NCBI GenBank assembly: GCA_902565325.1
Contig: CACFEM010000001.1
Location: 4,393 to 68,392, forward strand
Origin: an uncultured Pelagibacteraceae bacterium
GTDB taxonomy: Bacteria > Pseudomonadota > Alphaproteobacteria > Pelagibacterales > Pelagibacteraceae
Direction of reading: 5' to 3'
DNA length: 64,000 nucleotides
The translations under genes were made by a program, and so were the position numbers. Under the pieces are notes generated by a model that was not told the origin of the DNA, made no database searches, and saw nothing but the letters and a program-made list of their open reading frames with translations. This document shows, in pieces, positions 61,698 to 64,000 of this stretch. How positions within the stretch are numbered: the stretch's first letter is position 1; every line of letters begins with the position of its first letter.

Positions 61698-62274
61698 AAA
61701 TATTTTCTATTTGAGCTTCAGCATCTCTGATAGATTTTTCATAATCTAGAGCCATTTGATCAGCACTTATAACTTCAACTTTTTCAATTCCAAAAAAATT
61801 TAAAATAAATTTTAACCAAGGCGTTAAAAAATCTTCTGAGCTATTTAGTTTTGTTCCACCAGAAGTGATTACAAGATATGCTTTTTTATTTTTTAATAAC
61901 CCTTCTCTTCTACCATTAGGTTTAAATTTAAAGGTTTCCCCTATTCTTGCGGCTAAATCTGACCAAGCTTTAAGAGTTGCTGGAGGTCCATAATTATAAA
62001 TTGGTGCTGAAATTATTATGACATCACTCTCTTTTAATTCTTTTACAAGCTTGTCAGAAAGCTCAAACATTTTCTTATGTTCTTCTGTTTGATCTTTTTC
62101 ATCTATGTTCATTCCAGACTCTGTAAGTCCACTTACAAAAAGCATCTCATCATCTAAATCTCTATAAATTACTTCATCTTCTGGTTTTTTAATTTTATCT
62201 AAAAGTTTTTTTGCTAAAGCTCTTGAGGTAGAACCTTTTTTTCTAGCACTGGAATCTATTTGATAAATCTTCAT
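61687..62274 (-). CDS. FMN-dependent NAD(P)H oxidoreductase (azoreductase/NQO type)
   Basis: A 195-residue flavodoxin-fold protein: IYQIDSSARKKGSTSRALAK at the FMN phosphate site, IISAPIYNYGPPATLKAWSD and AYLVITSGGTKLNSSEDFLT. Similar to AzoR. It reduces quinones or azo compounds with NADH. It precedes ccdA by 9 bp; no link in function is obvious. Confidence 0.85.
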   Translation of the reverse strand: MKIYQIDSSARKKGSTSRALAKKLLDKIKKPEDEVIYRDLDDEMLFVSGLTESGMNIDEKDQTEEHKKMFELSDKLVKELKESDVIIISAPIYNYGPPATLKAWSDLAARIGETFKFKPNGRREGLLKNKKAYLVITSGGTKLNSSEDFLTPWLKFILNFFGIEKVEVISADQMALDYEKSIRDAEAQIENISID

Positions 62275-62283
62275 TAATACTTT

Positions 62284-62991
62284 TTATCCGAATTTTTGCA
62301 TAAATGGAAAGATTTCAATTATATAAAATCCTATTGCTTGTAATTGATTGGTTAAAATTAAAATACCTGTAATTAAAAGAGTTATTCCACCAATTTTTGA
62401 AATTAAATTTATATTTTTCTTAAAATTTTTAGAAAATAATAAGAACCTTTGAATTAAGTATCCAGACAAAACAAAAGGAATAGCAAGACCTAATGAATAA
62501 GAAATTAACAAGATTACAGCTCTTGATAAAGTTTCTTCAATAGATGCTAAAGCTAAAATTGAACCTAAAATTGGACCGATGCATGGTGTCCAGCCAAAAC
62601 CAAAAGCAACACCTATAACATATGGAAAAAGAATATTTCTTGATTCTTTTGCATCAAATCTTTTTTCAAAATTTAAATATGGAATATTGATAATTCCAAT
62701 TAATTGAAGAGAAAAAATTATGATTACTATTCCTGCTGAAATTCTTAACACTTCTGAATTTTGTAATAATGCCTGTCCCAAAAAAGATGCTGATGCACCT
62801 AAAAGAACAAATACAGTTGAGAACCCTAAACAAAATAAAATTAATGGAAAAAAATTAATTTTTTTTTGATTTAAAATTTCTTGTAAAGATTGGCCAGAGA
62901 TATAAGAAATATATCCTGGTATTAAAGGTAGAACACATGGAGACAAAAAACTTACAAGTCCTGCTCCAAAAGCAATTAAGTATTCAAACAT
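62284..62991 (-). CDS. ccdA: Cytochrome c biogenesis protein CcdA (thiol-disulfide transporter)
   Basis: A 235-residue protein with six spans and the CcdA signature: SFLSPCVLPLIPGYISYISG near residue 14-33 and FGWTPCIGPILGSI near 132, the two cysteines that carry electrons across the membrane. It passes reducing power to periplasmic thioredoxin-like proteins. Its ATG abuts the ppc stop, so it may be co-transcribed with ppc. Confidence 0.9.
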   Translation of the reverse strand: MFEYLIAFGAGLVSFLSPCVLPLIPGYISYISGQSLQEILNQKKINFFPLILFCLGFSTVFVLLGASASFLGQALLQNSEVLRISAGIVIIIFSLQLIGIINIPYLNFEKRFDAKESRNILFPYVIGVAFGFGWTPCIGPILGSILALASIEETLSRAVILLISYSLGLAIPFVLSGYLIQRFLLFSKNFKKNINLISKIGGITLLITGILILTNQLQAIGFYIIEIFPFMQKFG

Positions 62992-64000
62992 TTATCCAGT
63001 ATTTTTCATTGCTGCAGAAATACCTGCGATCGATGTCATTAAAGCATCTTCAAGAAATTTTTTTTCTAAATTTTTATATTTTTTATTTGTTAGTTTGTTC
63101 ATTACATTTGCCTGAAGTATATTTAACATCTCTGTATAGTTATTTCTTACAAATAAAGCTTTTCTAAATTCTTTTCTCTCTTTTACCACTTCTTTTGGAG
63201 TGATTTTATTATGCAATTTGACCAGTGCCTCAAATTGAAATCTTAATTTTTTGCCAATTCTCTTTAATGAGGCGTCAGCTAAATTATTTTCATAAATAAC
63301 TGATATTTCCGGATCTACCTTGGAAATTACCATGTCTAAAATATCCATAGTTGATACAAAGTATGGCCAATTTCTTTCCATGTCAGTCAATGTTCTTTTA
63401 AACTTTTTGATTGAACCATATCTCAATGCTTCAGTTGTACCAAGCCAAGCAGGTAACATTAATCTAATTTGTGTCCAAGCAAATACCCAAGGAATAGCTC
63501 TTAAACTTTGAATATTATCAACATTCTTTCTTTTGGTTGGTCTTGATCCAATTGCAAGCTTTCCAAGTGATTTATGTGGAGTAACTGTTTTGAAATAACG
63601 AATAAAATCCTCACTTTGATTTAGATATTTTCTATATGAAGATGTAGAAATTTCTGACATTTTTTGAATTAATTCACGCCAATTAGTTTTTGATCTTGGT
63701 GGAGGATTTAAAGAAGCATCCATTACAGCACCTATATAGCTGCATAAATTATACTCAGCTAAAGGTTTGTAACCGTATTTCTGTTGAATTACCTCTCCTT
63801 GATCAGTAATTCTAATTTTTCCATTAACTGTTCCAGAAGGTTGTGATTTTAAAGTAGCCTGGATTGGACCACCTCCTCTTCCTGGAGATCCACCTCTACC
63901 GTGGAAGAAAACAAGATCTATTTTATATTTTTTTGCTAAATTTCTAAGCTCTTCTTGAAGTTTGTATTGATGCCAACTCGCAGATAATTTTCCAGCATCT
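62992..64000 (-). CDS. ppc: Phosphoenolpyruvate carboxylase (3' part; 5' end outside window)
   Basis: The frame is open from the window edge to the stop at 62992, so only the C-terminal third (about 335 residues) is present; the ATG at 63723 is internal. Motifs include DAGKLSASWHQYKLQEELR, the catalytic FFHGRGGSPGRGGGPIQATL, RITDQGEVIQQKYGYKPLAE and the C-terminal ISAAMKNTG. It forms oxaloacetate from PEP and bicarbonate. Here the usual glycine-rich loop reads SPGRGGG where SVGRGGG is common. Confidence 0.92.
   Translation of the reverse strand, partial: DAGKLSASWHQYKLQEELRNLAKKYKIDLVFFHGRGGSPGRGGGPIQATLKSQPSGTVNGKIRITDQGEVIQQKYGYKPLAEYNLCSYIGAVMDASLNPPPRSKTNWRELIQKMSEISTSSYRKYLNQSEDFIRYFKTVTPHKSLGKLAIGSRPTKRKNVDNIQSLRAIPWVFAWTQIRLMLPAWLGTTEALRYGSIKKFKRTLTDMERNWPYFVSTMDILDMVISKVDPEISVIYENNLADASLKRIGKKLRFQFEALVKLHNKITPKEVVKERKEFRKALFVRNNYTEMLNILQANVMNKLTNKKYKNLEKKFLEDALMTSIAGISAAMKNTG

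Noticed and set aside
1..64000. CRISPR arrays, rRNA genes, insertion sequences
   Set aside because: No regularly spaced repeats, rRNA segments or transposase genes were seen on reading through the window.

Overview
The window looks like a chromosomal segment of a SAR11-type marine alphaproteobacterium (Pelagibacterales). The basis is a strongly A+T-rich sequence, genes packed with overlaps or gaps of a few bases, very short intergenic regions, and a gene complement typical of that group: periplasmic-binding-protein importers, taurine and sulfonate genes, dimethylglycine-dehydrogenase-like oxidases and alanine dehydrogenase. The assignment rests on gene content and style, not on a database match.

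Layout. 1-5.2 kb: the end of an IclR regulator, an AbrB-type membrane protein, a GT9 glycosyltransferase with a DUF6165 partner, a PhyH-type dioxygenase, and a polar amino acid importer (binding protein and two permeases, no ATPase gene). 6.1-10.4 kb: spermidine synthesis and recycling of its by-product, as a fused SpeD-SpeE protein, a class II aldolase, mtnA, mtnP and apt. 10.3-14.4 kb: a GT2 glycosyltransferase and the dTDP-rhamnose set rfbBACD. 14.5-16.0 kb: guaC and a purine-type phosphoribosyltransferase gene.

16.04-22.27 kb is an integrative element in the 3' end of a tRNA-Met(CAT) gene. A perfect 47-bp direct repeat (16038-16084 and 22227-22273) marks its ends. It carries a tyrosine recombinase, an archaeo-eukaryotic-type primase-polymerase, small unknown proteins, two acetyltransferases and a DUF2061 protein, but no recognisable capsid, portal or terminase gene. 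It has displaced the tRNA gene from a phosphoribosyltransferase gene whose ATG lies 6 nt beyond the tRNA CCA end.

22.4-37.4 kb holds organic nitrogen and sulfonate genes: a DMGDH-like oxidase, ald, a class III (probably taurine:pyruvate) aminotransferase, a TauABC importer with an unusual permease, a malate/lactate/sulfolactate dehydrogenase, a regulator with two HTH units, a bile-acid:Na+ symporter relative, a Pta/Ptb-type acyltransferase, an HpsN-like dehydrogenase and a rhodanese.

37.4-51.8 kb is a solute-uptake region. It has a carbohydrate importer with a GH63/MGH1-like hydrolase and, next to it, an unusual cluster of tandem SnoaL-domain proteins, a bicupin, a MetE-like zinc methyltransferase, a second importer without its own ATPase and a HAD protein lacking both catalytic aspartates. 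I consider this the best candidate for an undescribed catabolic system.

51.8-64 kb: an alpha/beta hydrolase, LysE, a VOC protein, cysE-cysK, an operon of small secreted and SnoaL proteins, an SMR pair lacking the key glutamate, a HisN-like phosphatase, a gamma-butyrobetaine-hydroxylase-like enzyme, an FMN oxidoreductase, CcdA, and the 3' part of ppc cut by the window edge. In all four importers here, the binding-protein gene is separated from its downstream transport gene by a perfect stem-loop.
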